In this document: one piece after another, positions 50,301-60,178 of the stretch
How positions within the stretch are numbered: the first letter of the stretch is position 1
Layout of the letters: every line of letters starts with the position of its first letter
Source: Lytechinus variegatus
Lineage: Eukaryota; Echinodermata; Echinoidea; Temnopleuroida; Toxopneustidae
DNA length: 64,000 nucleotides
Assembly (NCBI RefSeq): GCF_018143015.1
Contig: NC_054743.1
Coordinates: 39,946,922 to 40,010,921, forward strand
Direction: 5' to 3'
Notes under the pieces: model-generated
Seen by the model: only the letters and a program-made list of their open reading frames with translations
Told to the model about the DNA's origin: nothing
The model's database searches: none
Position numbers and translations under genes: made by a program

Positions 50301-53300
50301 GTTTACCAATATTGATTATTATACCATTGCACATATTCTAATCTAAGAAAGGGATGGGTTCAAATATTGCACCTTGCGGTACACCTCAACTGTGATTCAA
50401 CCCCTGAACGGATCTTGATCTACGGTCTGCCGCCATAGCAATTGATTATAAACATTTTTTCGTTATCACAAAGTGCTATTCTTTAAGTCGTTACAATTTT
50501 CTCATTATGTATCCCCTCTTCTAATTTGTTCTTTCTAGGAACTGAGTTCGTCGGGCCATCGAAACGTAATGTCACTGGTATAATGTTCGTAGTGCCTTTT
50601 GCTATTGGCTACGTGTGTCTTGCGGGGATAGCGTACTTTGTGCGATACTGGAGAACCTTAGAACTAATTTGCGCTTCGCCAGCACTTATCTACATAGTCT
50701 TGATGTTGTAAGTGTGTTTAAATACTTATCACTATTTTATCACGTTTTAACGACTTTTTATAGTGTTATTATTTTGATTTTTATAAGGTCGCTAACTTAT
50801 CAGTATACACACATAAAATAACAAAATGTAAACAAACCATTGGAATCATTGCTGTCATTTTCTTTTTGGCCTACATACAGAGGCAAGATTCATAAATATT
50901 ATACCAGACCTTTTGATTATTGAAACTTAGCATTATTTAACCAATGGACAAATAGATTATCTTCATATTTCAGACTAGTTCACTGTTTGATTTACTTTTT
51001 CCATTTTCATAAATTCAGATGTCAAATAGAAATAGTCGGATTAGAAAAATTAGCATAATTATACATTTAAGTAGTTTGGAAGTGCATGAAACAAAAACAA
51101 ACATAAAAGCAACCAAAACTCAATTTATACATTTTAGAGTTAATGCGATTTTTCATTACTTTGGGGCCCCCCTAGAAAGAGTGGCTAAAAAGAAATGGTT
51201 GAAAACCACAAACATGTCAAAGGGGTTCATTTGAACGTAGTGTCATTTCTCCATGTTCTCATAGTTCGAACTACCAAACCCGGTTGGCAATTTTTTTTTT
51301 AATTTGCTTAGAAAAATGAAGCATATCCCTTACCAATTCATACACAGAGAGGAATGGTTGAAATTGATGCAGTCTAAAAAGGATCCAATACGCATGTTTA
51401 ACATTTTCGTACTTTTCATACTTGAAGAATCTATTTGATCCTTGAGCAACTTTGGAGGTGTGTAACTTTCCTGAAAAAATTTCCTCCCTATCTATCTTAT
51501 TCTTAATTGGACACATGCTAAAGTTAGGTTTGAATTCTAGCAGAGGTGTTTGATTGTCAACACTTTAGTTATAAATGATATTTTCTAAAAATACGACTGG
51601 AGAAGCTACAGATTGAACTAGTTATCGGACCTCACTCCTAGATCGCGTAGTTGCTATATACCGGTGATTCATTTTTTTTTTATTATTCTTCCTTGTCAGC
51701 TTTCTTCCTGAATCTGTGCGTTGGCAAATATCGGTGGGAAGGTACGATAAAGCAGAAAAGACCTTGGAAAAAATCGCAGACTCCAACAACAAATCTCTGT
51801 CAGGTCCGATCTTCAGCAATGAATTCAAGAAAGAACAAGTAAGCATGCCATCAAAGGGGAACTTGCAACAAGTTGTTTTTACTAAGATCCGAACAAAAAT
51901 GTAGAAAAAAATCATGCAGCTTTTCTAAAATCCCATTAAAGAATTAGGGAGTTACGATTTTTAAATTTTCATTCGAGCAGCTCCCTATTATGTGATATCA
52001 GTTCCATATATTTGATTTGACTCCTCAGGAATCTCATTTATTATTATTATTGTTCTCATAAATTACAACCGTTTGATGCAGCATGATGAATAGATTTTGT
52101 TCTCTTTTCACAGGAGGAGGTATGAAATAAATAATCTGATGATGTAAGCCCTGTACAAATGAGATCACTTTTATTTTTTTTTTAAGAAAATGACATTTTT
52201 CAAAGTCTATAACATACAACACACTAGGGAGCTGCTCGTCTGTTACGTCACAAAAGCAAATCTTTATGAATTCATAGCTCCTTTATTTTTTTCTTTGAAG
52301 GGCACGTGTGAAGCATTACATAACTTCTGGCCATTGTTTCTAACTGACGTTATTTGCATGCACAGGGCCATGAATCAGAACAAGGATTTTCCTCCCAATA
52401 GCAATGAGCGTGCTGGCCCAGTAAATTTATCGCGGGACTTTGAAACAGAATCCTAGCCATGCCGTAATTAAGCTACAAATTATGCTGTACCCAACCCATG
52501 CAGGTGCTGTAAATGGGTACCCGACAATATTGCTTTACACAGCGCTGGGAAAGGCAACTCGGGCTAAAGCCGATGTAATGATAATATTGATCCTCAGAAA
52601 AGATTTTTTCTATAAATATGGCGCTATACGTATGCCTATTGTTATTGATATTCAGTGGAAATGGCTGATTTTATATTTTTTCATGAAACGCTCCACAGGC
52701 TACAATTCACAATCAATATATCATTTAAAATTAGACAAATTAAACTCAAAAGATTTCATCGAAATTGGGTGCAAAATGCCTTTCATGGTTAAATTTGGCT
52801 CTCTAGTGCTCTCAAAGAATATTCGTAAGTTCACCGGATACCTGGTTGTAAAATAAACTCCACATTTTGCTTAATATGTTTTTCTTCAATTATGTAGGAA
52901 GTTGCACCGAAGGAAAGAAGAGCCACAGGATTAGATTTATTCCGCTATCCTCGAATGAGACTAAGAACCATCAACCTTATTTTCAACTGGTATGTCATAA
53001 CCCTACTACTTTGAGTAAGAGTATAGCTCCATGGTCACGTTAAGGCCTTATCCTTCCTAACAATACCCGTTCTTGGCATTATGAAACCCGTTCATGACAA
53101 AATCTTTATATTGTTCTGTATTTTTCCCCTTGTATGCCTCGGAATACACTGAGTGAGTGAAAAAAAATATATCAATTTGATATCATTTTTACGTGCTAAG
53201 GCTCGTATTCTGAAGTCAGGTTTAACTTAGACCACGGTCTAATTCTTTGTTTATATTATGGGGAGCCAAAAATAATAAAAAATACATGTGTATTGTATAT

Positions 53301-56300
53301 TTCTTATATGCTTGCTAATTTTGTATTCATAACGAAGAATAATGAACAACGCACTTCAGTTGTCATTTCCAGACAATAATGAACAATCAGTTAGTAAAAT
53401 GGATGCCCCAATTGGCTATCCATATTTAAACCACAACTTTAAACCAGGGTTTATTCTAAAGCTAAGTTCAGAATACTGACCAAAGTGTTCACGCTTACCA
53501 GTTAGGCGTTTCATAAAGCTATTGGTAAGGTTACGCTCTATTGTCAACAAAATTGGTATGTGGTCCTTTGTGCTAAGACAGTCACATGATGTATGATTTG
53601 TTCAATTACTGTTAGTAACTTTAAGGCAGCTTTCATCTGGATTTGTTTTCTTTGATGTAAAATTGGTTTTGTGTCAAAGTATTGTATGATTGCAATTTAG
53701 GGAACCGTTTCATGAACGAGGTCAATAATAGCGTAATATTGAGGGCGTCAAATATGGCTAACGGAGGAAATTTCTAAATAATCGTAAACGAGCGAAGCGA
53801 ATTACGGGACAGCAAATGTTACTTAAAAGGGAAATTATAATTATATGACTGATTGTACTATTTTCATTTCACGTCTTTTTATTTCTCAGTTGCGAAACTT
53901 TTTTTTAATGACACGACATAAAATGGTATCAAAGTATCTTGCCGAAAAAAGTGTATCCCTATAAGGTAACTATGCATTCATGCCTAGTTGTTGTTTCCCT
54001 AATGTGCTTTTTTTTAGGTATACCTATATTAGCTATTTTTTTCTAAAATATAGAATACGTATTGGTTTATGGTACCATATACATGTTTAATTATTACTGC
54101 TGCATGTTGAATTATTGTTGTTGGTTTGTTAGCGAAATTTTATAATTACCTTTATCGTCCTGACCGTTATCATTAATAGTAGTGGATACCAAAAGGAGAA
54201 TTAGCAATATCAAGTATTAGGGATTTTTAAAAAAGAATTGGAAAAAGGATATATTTACCGTGGATTTAATGTTGCTTTTCAGTTATTTTCTCCCTATTTA
54301 TTCATTATGATGGTAAGTGGTATGCCTCGGTCTATTAAAGTTTATCTCTACCTATTCAATAGGATGGTGAATGCTATGGTTTACCACGGTCTATCATTAA
54401 ACACTTCTAACCTCGGTGTCAACGACTACGTCGCTTTCGCAGTCTCAGGAGCCGTCGAGGTACCGGCATACTTAATCTCCGTGTTCGCTATCGAGATCAA
54501 GATCATCGGTCGGAAGATAAGCCTCAGCACATGTTTGTTGGTAGGCGGTGTCGCCTGCCTCTGTACAACTTTTATACGTAAGCGAAGTGTTTGCTTATTA
54601 TTGCAATATTAATACGCCATTTCCCCTTTACCCCTGGCCCCTTTTAGGAACAAAACGCGTCCGCAATTTGCACCCGTTTCGAACCGTGCTAGGCATTGAC
54701 GTGGCCCCACTTCTAACATCTGATATCCTTTTACTTTACTTTTTTTTTCTTTTTTTTTTTTGGGGGGGGGGGTCGTTGTACCGCTAATCTGTTCAACCCC
54801 CTCCCCCCGAAAGTGGCGCTTTTATGTACATCCCACTTCTCTTCCTTTTTTGTCGAATTATTTGAGTCGGGGGGGGGGGGCATTTCATCAATACTTTAGT
54901 TGTTAGATCTGACATCTTTCCATGATTTTGATTGGCTGAGAGGTAGTGTTCCTATGCTAACTGTCGGATAAAATGGGACTTGTCAGACAAAACGCCCGAC
55001 AAGTCATTTCATGAAACGGCCCCCGGTGTGTTTTTCTACATTTTTAGTACTTTCTTGCTTTCTAACATTTTTTTTCAGAAGTGATAATATGACAGAGCGC
55101 CCCTATAGAATATGCCCTAGGAAAAAAAAACAAGCTCATCGCTTCACGCCTCTCTTAATGAGTTTCAAATTTGCATCTTTTCCTCTTTCTATCAATAATA
55201 TCGATAGCACCTGGGGCTGCACTCACATCCGTCGCCATGATTGGTAAATTTGGAATTTCAGCGTCATTTGCGATCCTGTATCTCTATACTGCGGAACTCT
55301 ACCCAACCAACATTAGGTATACCTTTTCAAAAGCATTTTAAACCATGATATTTCGAGATAATCTTTGTTTGTGTGTGACACAAATCAAAACTTAATGCAG
55401 GCAAATGAATAATTAAGTTATCAAGGACCAAGTTCCGACATCAGCAAGTCAATTGCAATATAATCATTGGAAATCTAATTGATAAAATATCAAATAAAAA
55501 CAAAATCGTATGTTGAACAAACAAATACATTTTCAGGGAGTTACCTCCAAACTCCCGAGAATACGATGTTGTTCTTTGTCCGCAAACAAAATTTGTATGC
55601 AGTAACGATTCAACATTTCTGTACAGATTTTTAAAAACTAAAAAAAAATCTTTGTGGACAACAGGAGTGCGGCTATGGGTACGTGTTCGATGTTTTCACG
55701 CATCTCTGGTATATTGGCGCCACTCATACTCACACTGGCAAGGATTTGGACTCCACTTCCACTGGTCATCTACGGATCTGTCTCGGTCATTGCCGGTCTC
55801 CTCACCCTCTTCCTGCCCGAAACGTTGGGGCAGAAACTTCCCGAGACCATCGAAGAAGGCGAAAATTTTGGGATGTAAGTAAACACTATCCTCGTCCATC
55901 TGAACTCCCTTCTTTCTCTGAAGTGGATTTGTATGGTGGCCCTGAAAGGACATCACAAATAGAACAAATCGTGAATATTCACGACGAAATTCACGGCGTC
56001 GCCAATTTCGTCGGGAATTATTCACGACGAAATTCACGACGTCACCAATTTCGTCGTGAATTTGTTGCGGTACGTGCATAATGGAACTCTTGACCCCCTT
56101 GTTTGAGGACCTGTTTGTCGAGACTGATTTCCGATCAAGCGCAAAGATAGACAAAATTGTTTGATTCTTTGAATGACGAAGGCTTTGTGGTTTCATTCAC
56201 TCACCTGGTTTTTGGCTAAAAGACGTTTCCTGAGGATTCAGTCCATGTGATTTTACCGCTTAAATACGATCATGATGTTCTGCAGCCACCGCGCCTACGA

Positions 56301-58363
56301 AATGCTTGAGGCTAAGAATTCAAGTTCATTCATTAAGTATCATTTTCATTGATTAACCAACATTTCGACCATGTCATTCTTCTCATCATTACCACCACCA
56401 TTACAATCACCACAGGAACCGATACCACCACCAACGCCGCCATCATCATCTCCTTCCTCCTCCTATAATCGTCATCACCGTAATAATAATAATAGTGATA
56501 TCTTATTCAGCGCACACACCGTCCAGAGACGCTCATGGCGCTAGCGCAGCAACATTTCCTTTGGATACAAAAAATTTATACACGTACATTACAAACAGCT
56601 ACTTAGATATGAAATCTTAAATCACTACAAGTACCATCCTGCATCACCAGCACTGAAGTTCCCAGCTACATCCTGGTGGGGCCAGGTGCCCTTGTGTTTG
56701 CTGCACCGTTCACCGACAATTTAAGGGGCAAGCCCGGTCAGCTCAGTACTCACAGGACCTCTATCAAAAGCAATCATCGCCATTAATATCACCATCAACT
56801 CCTCTGTTTTGGAAATTAAATCATAATAGCACCCAAAAGTAGACTTATTTTTTTATCTTTATATTTTAATTTATTAAGGGGTGGACTTCATTTTTTTTTT
56901 CAAAAGAAGAAATAGAATAAAGAGCTTTTGATGACCAAACGACCATAATTCTGTCGTTTCAATGGTTTATTTTCATTTGGTCTAATGCCAACTCGTCTGA
57001 TATCATTTGGTCTACCATCAATTCGTCCACTATCCACATGGTCTAACTGCCATTTCGTCTTATAACCAGTTGATCGATTTGCCATTTGGTCTAATTAGAC
57101 TAAGTGTTAATTGGGCGAAAATAAAATTGATGTAAGACCAACTAGTTATGAGACGAAACGGTCAAAGACAAACTGGTGATTAGACGAAGTGATGACTGGA
57201 CCAAATGGTTATTGGACCTTAATGGTTGTTAGGCGAAAAGTTGATGGACAGAATTGCACTAGACTAAATGAAGGTAGGTAGACCATGTTGTGAGTGGAGG
57301 AGTTAGCAGCAGACGAATTGGTTTCAACCTGCATACCGCCAATGCAAGCATAACAAATTCACGACTAAATTTGCCTCATCGTGAATTTCGTCGTGAATAA
57401 TTGGCGAAAAATTTTACGATGTCGTGAATTTCGTCACCATTTTCGTTGTCGATATTCAAATTGGCGACGAAAGTGGCAACGTCGTGAACCTCGTTGTGAA
57501 TAATTCATGACGAAATTGGCGACGTTGTGAATTTCGTAGCCAATTTCGTCGTGAATATTCGCGATTCGGTCTATTTGCGACGTCCCTTCAAGGCCACTAT
57601 AGATTTGAGCACAACTTAATTCTCGAATTCACTGCAATATAATATGTGCATAAAACTTTCGCTATAATTATAAGTTTAATTTGCTCACAGATAAACTGTG
57701 AATTGAGATACCTCATATAATATTTCCTCTTAAAACAAAATGCAATGTGTGATGTCATCACAAACTTAAATCATCTAACATGTCTAAGCACAATATAGAT
57801 TTCTTAATGATAAGATGGCTTTGTGATAAATCTATTGAACATTTGTTATATCGCAATTTCGATTCCTTCACACAAAAGTGGATGTATGCCTATATCAACA
57901 GAGTTGTAATATGAAAATCACTTTTGGTGATTTATAATGATAATAATTATAATAATAATATACTGATAAATTATGGCAAAACTATGTGTATTATTATGTT
58001 CTTCTGCGATGTGAAAGCGTCTGAAATGCTTGGGAAAAAAGATAGATATTCAGGGTAAATTTCTACTGATCATGCTGATGGAGGAGTTCGAATTTTTGGG
58101 GCAAGTTATTCCATAGGTTTTTTTTTTATTTATTATGGCCATATACGCTTTTTCCCACTTTATACAGAAATTCTGACGAGGACAAATCCTCCTCTGGTAA
58201 AAACGGCATCTACATTCTCAATCAGGAGGGTAAAGAAGATAAGAAGGATAAAGAGGAGAAGGGTGTGGTCACAACCAATGAGTACGATAATCCTTCATTT
58301 GATATCCAGGACGAGAAATATGACGGCAAAAGGGAGAGTAGCGTCCAAGTCGACCTGTCCTAA
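37055..58363 (+). CDS. SLC22-family organic ion transporter gene, full span from exon 1c
   Basis: Joined coding exons: 37055-37207, 47064-47336, 47842-47945, 48496-48650, 50539-50707, 51700-51838, 52898-52989, 54363-54577, 55208-55316, 55665-55874, 58168-58363. Total 1815 bases, 604 residues plus stop. Every intron is GT-AG and every junction stays in frame (intron phases 0,0,2,1,2,0,2,1,2,2). The product is a 12-helix major-facilitator protein of the plasma membrane. Hallmarks: a large Cys-rich glycosylated loop after helix 1, the MFS loop GSLADVVGRWW (172-182), EFVGPSKR (231-238), PESVRW (288-293), [10 protein letters not shown] and [14 protein letters not shown]. Arg482 stands where cation-type OCTs carry Asp and where OAT/OCTN types carry Arg, so anion or zwitterion/carnitine transport is more likely; substrate unproven. 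About 40-60 residues longer than usual because of the tail. Confidence 0.88.
37402..37641. mobile_element. Palindromic MITE rich in GGTGTTA half-sites, copy 2
   Basis: Same family as 28395-28635: same inverted ends and same internal GGTGT/ACACC pairs, with scattered substitutions. It lies about 195 bp after the donor of first exon 1c. Confidence 0.8.
37650..37800. repeat. (GAT)n microsatellite
   Basis: GATGATGAC and TTGTTG trinucleotide runs. No gene. Confidence 0.8.
37801..40267. other. Intronic stretch without recognised exons
   Basis: No SLC22-like exon. The 104-residue open frame at 39014-39328 runs into a foldback repeat and has no known motif. Confidence 0.5.
39232..39322. mobile_element. 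Small foldback element
   Basis: The 35-bp arm from ATCCAACTCTGGGTAGTTTT is matched by the complement ending AAAACTACCCAGAATTGGAT, with about 20 bp between the arms and a few mismatches. Confidence 0.75.
40268..40304. repeat. (TA)n microsatellite
   Basis: Uninterrupted TA run. Confidence 0.9.
40425..40725 (-). repeat. tRNA-derived SINE (minus strand)
   Basis: On the minus strand: a B-box region (CCGGGGTTCAAATCCC, at 40643-40658), then TCTCCACCCAGGTG-like and GGGTACCCGGTAGGAAGG, and a GCGC(T)TATA-type 3' part running into A-rich trinucleotides. This matches the layout of tRNA-headed SINEs. A related 3' piece lies at 52495-52640. Confidence 0.65.
41250..41956. repeat. Minisatellite, core GGGTCGCCAGTCATAAT, about 28-bp unit
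   Basis: Nearly thirty copies of a GGGT(T)CGCCAGTCATAA core separated by short A/G/T linkers (AGTAGAAG, GGTAGATGAG, AGTGGATG). In the centre the units alternate GGGTTCGCC and GGGTCGCC, giving a two-unit higher-order repeat of about 57 bp. The left edge is more diverged, as expected when unequal crossing-over homogenises the middle. Confidence 0.92.
42143..42300. repeat. Half copy of a dispersed repeat
   Basis: Begins AAAGGGGAATCCAGCCTTAG and contains AAATCAGACAAGCAATAAG and AAGTTATAACTGC. The wording is close to the arms of the TTAA foldback at 62142-62738 but it is a distinct family. Confidence 0.55.
42312..42470 (-). mobile_element. Rearranged inverted copy of the neighbouring TTAA element
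   Basis: Its first part is the complement of the left portion of 42475-42754 and its second part is the complement of that element's right portion. The two are joined near 42393 (GTCGGCCAG next to TACAATTACGGATG). This is an end-to-end junction between two copies, with the extreme ends lost. Confidence 0.6.
42475..42754. mobile_element. TTAA-flanked non-autonomous DNA transposon
   Basis: Ends AGGCCTGGTCCCACTGGCCG and (complemented) AGGCCTTGTCACACCGCAC, with TTAA on both sides (42471-42474, 42755-42758). The interior carries degenerate ACGGATAC/AAACGTT units. TTAA duplication is known for piggyBac and Kolobok superfamilies; which one applies here is not shown. Confidence 0.75.
43755..44440. 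mobile_element. GGCGTCGAT-ended repeat carrying CTCGCGCTTCGCGCTCGC motifs
   Basis: The left end GAGGCGTCGATTATGGGG and the right end GGATCGACGCCCCTGG are inverted. Inside are G/C homopolymer runs, two GCTCGCGCTTCGCGCTC motifs (43986, 44199) and a TA/TG microsatellite at 44225-44345. Nested in the larger foldback. Confidence 0.65.
44460..44880. repeat. Tandem duplication, 243-bp offset
   Basis: CAGTGACTTTCA..., CTTGCCCCACATTTCAAGGC, CACTGCACCT and TATCATTTTAAAGAAAATTA recur in the same order 243 bp apart. Confidence 0.8.
45290..46275. repeat. Tandem array, about 155-190-bp unit with GACCTTTGACCTTGG
   Basis: Five to six imperfect units, each carrying TTGACCT...TGACCTTTGACC, CATGTGACCTGAAACTC, GGATGTTCAGTGATAC and AAGTTATGATG. 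Starts near 45294, 45450, 45610, 45765, 45917 and 46108. Non-coding. Confidence 0.8.
46620..47063. other. Intron end before exon 2
   Basis: No repeat boundary recognised. Ends in a pyrimidine-poor but valid acceptor (TTCTTAACCAG). Confidence 0.5.
47064..47336 (+). CDS. SLC22 transporter exon 2: large extracellular loop
   Basis: 91 residues (52-142), VPQWNDFDC to SSIVTD, acceptor CAG and donor GTAAGT, phase 0 at both ends. It encodes most of the loop between helices 1 and 2, with four Cys here plus one in exon 1 and one in exon 3 (the usual six) and three N-glycosylation sites (NAS, NYT, NVS). ECDDGWVYD is a strong family signature. Base composition is GC-richer than the surrounding intron. 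Confidence 0.92.
47842..47945 (+). CDS. SLC22 transporter exon 3
   Basis: Residues 143-177 ([11 protein letters not shown] to GSLAD, first two bases of codon 177). It covers the end of the loop and helix 2 up to the cytosolic MFS motif. CAG acceptor after a C/T tract, GTAAGC donor. Confidence 0.92.
48125..48312. mobile_element. Foldback MITE in intron 3
   Basis: The left part (AAAGCTGTTCGTAGGTTAC, GAACGACTGGTGATC) is complementary to the right part (GATCACCAGTTGTTCT, TTACGAACAGCTTTATGAAC). About 190 bp. Similar partial pieces occur near 53512 and 59472. Confidence 0.75.
48496..48650 (+). CDS. SLC22 transporter exon 4
   Basis: Residues 177-228 plus one base of 229: GRWW followed by two hydrophobic helices ([18 protein letters not shown] and the [13 protein letters not shown] region). 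Donor GTAAGA. The short loop reads D-V-V-G-R-W rather than the usual D-R/K-x-G-R-R/K. Confidence 0.9.
48750..49322. mobile_element. GTTGCCA-ended repeat in intron 4
   Basis: Ends AGCGTTGCCAGATCC and GATCCCCAATTGGCAACACT are inverted. The interior repeats AAATCCCCAAATTTT. It includes a 42-bp hairpin at 49081-49122 (CATAGAGATGTATACTAA against its near complement). Confidence 0.65.
49323..50538. other. Remainder of intron 4
   Basis: Contains an (ATTT)n tract at 49490-49570; otherwise anonymous. No exon seen. Confidence 0.5.
50539..50707 (+). CDS. SLC22 transporter exon 5
   Basis: Residues 229-285: [17 protein letters not shown], then two helices ([17 protein letters not shown] and [16 protein letters not shown]). 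EFVGPSKR is the family signature after helix 4. TAG acceptor, GTAAGT donor. Confidence 0.92.
50708..51699. other. Intron 5
   Basis: No repeat or exon recognised. Ends in a T-rich tract and CAG. Confidence 0.5.
51700..51838 (+). CDS. SLC22 transporter exon 6: start of the large cytosolic loop
   Basis: Residues 285-331: [20 protein letters not shown] to FKKEQ. PES-RW is a hallmark of the SLC22/sugar-porter-like MFS central loop between helices 6 and 7, where regulatory phosphorylation is common. GTAAGC donor, phase 0. Confidence 0.92.
51839..52897. other. Intron 6 with a SINE-like fragment
   Basis: At 52495-52640, GGTGCTGTAAATGGGTACCC and a TATAAATATGGCGCTATA-type end match the SINE family on the minus strand at 40425-40725. 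The 138-residue frame at 52440-52856 overlaps this fragment and shows no domain. Confidence 0.5.
52898..52989 (+). CDS. SLC22 transporter exon 7
   Basis: Residues 332-362: [20 protein letters not shown] to NLIFN(W). End of the central loop and start of helix 7; the Trp codon is split with exon 8. TAG acceptor, GTATGT donor. Confidence 0.92.
53201..53481. mobile_element. Foldback MITE, copy 2, in intron 7
   Basis: Left CTCGTATTCTGAAGTCAGGT, right AAGTTCAGAATACTGACC. Same family as 12417-12711, though the right arm is more diverged. Confidence 0.7.
53482..54362. other. Rest of intron 7
   Basis: Anonymous AT-rich sequence with a GTTTCATAAAGCT...GTTTCATGAAC segment (53512-53720) that may be another MITE relic. 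Confidence 0.4.
54363..54577 (+). CDS. SLC22 transporter exon 8
   Basis: Residues 362-434: [35 protein letters not shown], then a helix and LGRR-equivalent IGRK. Covers helices 7 to 9. The motif set resembles the cation/carnitine transporter side of the family. TAG acceptor; the GTAAGC donor at 54578 overlaps the next codons. Confidence 0.92.
54881..55017. mobile_element. Short dispersed element, copy 2 (TTTCAT ends), in intron 8
   Basis: Homologous to 34701-34845: TTTCATCAATACTTTAGT, GATTGGCTGAGAGG, CTGTCGGATAAAATGGGACT, TTTCATGAAAC. Confidence 0.7.
55208..55316 (+). CDS. SLC22 transporter exon 9
   Basis: Residues 434-470: [20 protein letters not shown] and [13 protein letters not shown]. 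The AELYPT-IR motif after helix 10 is shared across MFS organic ion transporters. TAG acceptor, GTATAC donor. Confidence 0.92.
55665..55874 (+). CDS. SLC22 transporter exon 10
   Basis: Residues 470-540: [20 protein letters not shown], helices 11 and 12, and [19 protein letters not shown]. Arg482 occupies the helix-11 position that separates anion/carnitine-type members (Arg) from classical cation transporters (Asp). CAG acceptor, GTAAGT donor. Confidence 0.93.
55934..57599. mobile_element. Foldback element with GTGAATTTCGTCG-repeat arms, in intron 10
   Basis: Ends TGGTGGCCCTGAAAGGACAT and (complemented) TAGTGGCCTTGAAGGGACGT, continuing ACAAATAGA...CGTGAATATTCACGACG. Both arms consist of degenerate GTGAATTTCGTCGCCAATT units. 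TA stands on each side, so a TA duplication is plausible. A second foldback (56930-57330) made of CCATTTGGTCTAA/CGAAATGG units is nested inside. No transposase. Confidence 0.7.
58168..58363 (+). CDS. SLC22 transporter exon 11: cytosolic C-terminal tail
   Basis: Residues 540-604: [13 protein letters not shown], a charged K/E/D stretch, [16 protein letters not shown] and a final VQVDLS, then TAA. The tail is about 65 residues of acidic and lysine-rich sequence, longer than in typical members, with possible tyrosine-based sorting motifs. CAG acceptor after TTTCCCACTTTATA. Confidence 0.9.
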
Positions 58364-58654
58364 AAATATAATCCAACAAACAAGAGATATAAAAAAAATC
58401 ACACTTCACTGCAATTATTGTTCGATATTTGAATTCAGAAAATGCTTGAAGACGAGCTAATAATAATGGGCCACTATAATGTTGCGTTTAGATAAGACAT
58501 TTGTTTCGGTCATAAAAGAAACCCTTTCAATATCATATCATAAATCTCAATTTATGATTTTAAAATTCAACACACAGGAAAAATTCAATTGAAAAGTTTT
58601 GAGGTTGCCGAAATTTTCGAGGTAAAACTTTAATGTTTAGAAATCATAATTTCA

Positions 58655-58660
58655 AATAAA
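58655..58660 (+). promoter_or_regulatory. Candidate poly(A) signal of the transporter (AATAAA)
   Basis: Canonical AATAAA about 290 bp after the stop, followed by a T/G-rich stretch (TGTTGTGTATTTTTG). Confidence 0.55.
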
Positions 58661-58829
58661 ACCAATGTTGTGTATTTTTGTAAACCAAACATTTCGTATA
58701 ATATATCTGCTGTTAAATTCAAACTAGGTTTGACAATTCTTGATATAACTAAAAGAGTTGAATTTCTTTAGATGATGAATTAACTTTTACTATTCATCGT
58801 TTACATAATCAATATAGATATGCTCCCAT

Positions 58830-59054
58830 TAATATTGTAAATCTTTTCAATATGACCATGCCTTACACCGATACAATACTCGCTCTGCTAATAACTTTTA
58901 TTACCCTAAAACAGCTTCAGCCCTAATTCTGAATTCTTTTCAATTTACCGGACCACGAATCTGGAATGATATCAATGTATGCTTTTTTCATGTTACAACC
59001 GTTTTTTCGTTTAAATACAAACTCAAACAGATCATTATTAGTACCTCTGCCTAA
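58830..59054 (+). pseudogene. 3'-terminal fragment of a LINE reverse transcriptase
   Basis: From 58869 an open frame reads RYNTRSANNFYYPKTASALI, then NSFQFTGPRIWNDI and SFKYKLKQ before a stop. This YNTRSANNF...IWN...FK-KLK arrangement is the C-terminal tail of Jockey/CR1-group proteins. Everything upstream is missing (5' truncation). Confidence 0.8.
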
Positions 59055-59072
59055 TTTGAACTCAAACTCACC

Positions 59073-59074
59073 TC

Positions 59075-59128
<54 letters not shown>

Positions 59129-59215
59129 ATATGTATTGACGATGGATGTTCGGGTGTGCTTTTGTGTGTGATGATGACGATGTTTCTTGGTGTGTGTGTG
59201 TGTGTGTGTGTGAAT
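59073..59215. repeat. (TA)n and (GT)n microsatellites
   Basis: TA run at 59073-59138 and GT run at about 59191-59212, at the end of the LINE fragment. Confidence 0.9.
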
Positions 59216-60052
59216 GTGCATATTTCGCTTTTTCCCCTCTTCATCTGATGTGTATTAATTAATTACTTTATTTTTTGGAGGTTCTTATCTTCAAGTGTTA
59301 ACTTTTTGTTGCCCTCCTTTTCTTGTAATGATATTGTTATATACGATTGTACAATTTGATGATGTTCTAATGATTGTCAAGAATAAATTGAAATTATATT
59401 GTAATTATATTGTAAATTGTAATTGTAATTCATGTAAATAACAATTTTCCTTGTCATACTCACCATGTGTTTTATAAAGCTGCTCGTAAAGTTCTGCAAG
59501 ATTTTAAGCATGACTAGAATATTCTTTAATGATCTTATCTAGAGCTTTCGTCATCATATTATTCTTATAATCATATTACAGGAGGAATACTTGTCGTTAT
59601 GAAGTAACCCCCTTTTGATAAGTTTTGCACTATTTTAAAATAAATCATTTAGTGAATTTAAATGAAAGAAGTACATATATTTTTCGAGCATGTCGAAAAA
59701 CATGGAAATAATACATCGACGTATGTCAATTCAATATATTGCACTAAGTGGGGCTTCAACAATTGTTTCCCTTTTTGTGTTGGTTTAACGTCATGACCGT
59801 ATGAAGAAAGGATTAACCATGACATTGAAAGGCGAATATTATGTTATTAGATTATGAGAGGAAGGTGTGTCAGAGCTTGGAGAAAACAAAATAATAATTT
59901 GAGAAATTTAAGATGAGAAAGAATGAATAAACAAATGAACTATTTGTTTTTCGTGAATGGAGAACAATCAGGAAAGATATGAGGTTTTCAAGAAATTAAT
60001 CAATGATTAATAGAATAATTAATATTTGAAGTAATTTGTGAAAGAAAGGGGG
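59216..60052. other. Gene-free stretch
   Basis: No gene. A TATAAAGCTGCTCGTAAAG segment near 59472 may be half of the MITE family seen at 48125. Confidence 0.45.
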
Positions 60053-60178
60053 CCTTCCCGGTTCCGTCACCCCAGCGTCGACCAAAGATAAATTTATTCA
60101 ATTATACTTTAACCCGGGTTAAAGTATAATTGAATAAATTTATCTTTGGTCGACGCTGGGGTGACGGAACCGGGAAGG
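60053..60178. repeat. Perfect 126-bp palindrome with no spacer
   Basis: 63-bp arms, CCTTCCCGG outermost and CCCGGG at the centre (60113-60118), with every base paired. No loop and no mismatch. Confidence 0.95.

Noticed and set aside
52440..52856. 138-residue open frame in intron 6
   Set aside because: No domain, overlaps a SINE fragment, and lies between two exons that splice in frame without it.
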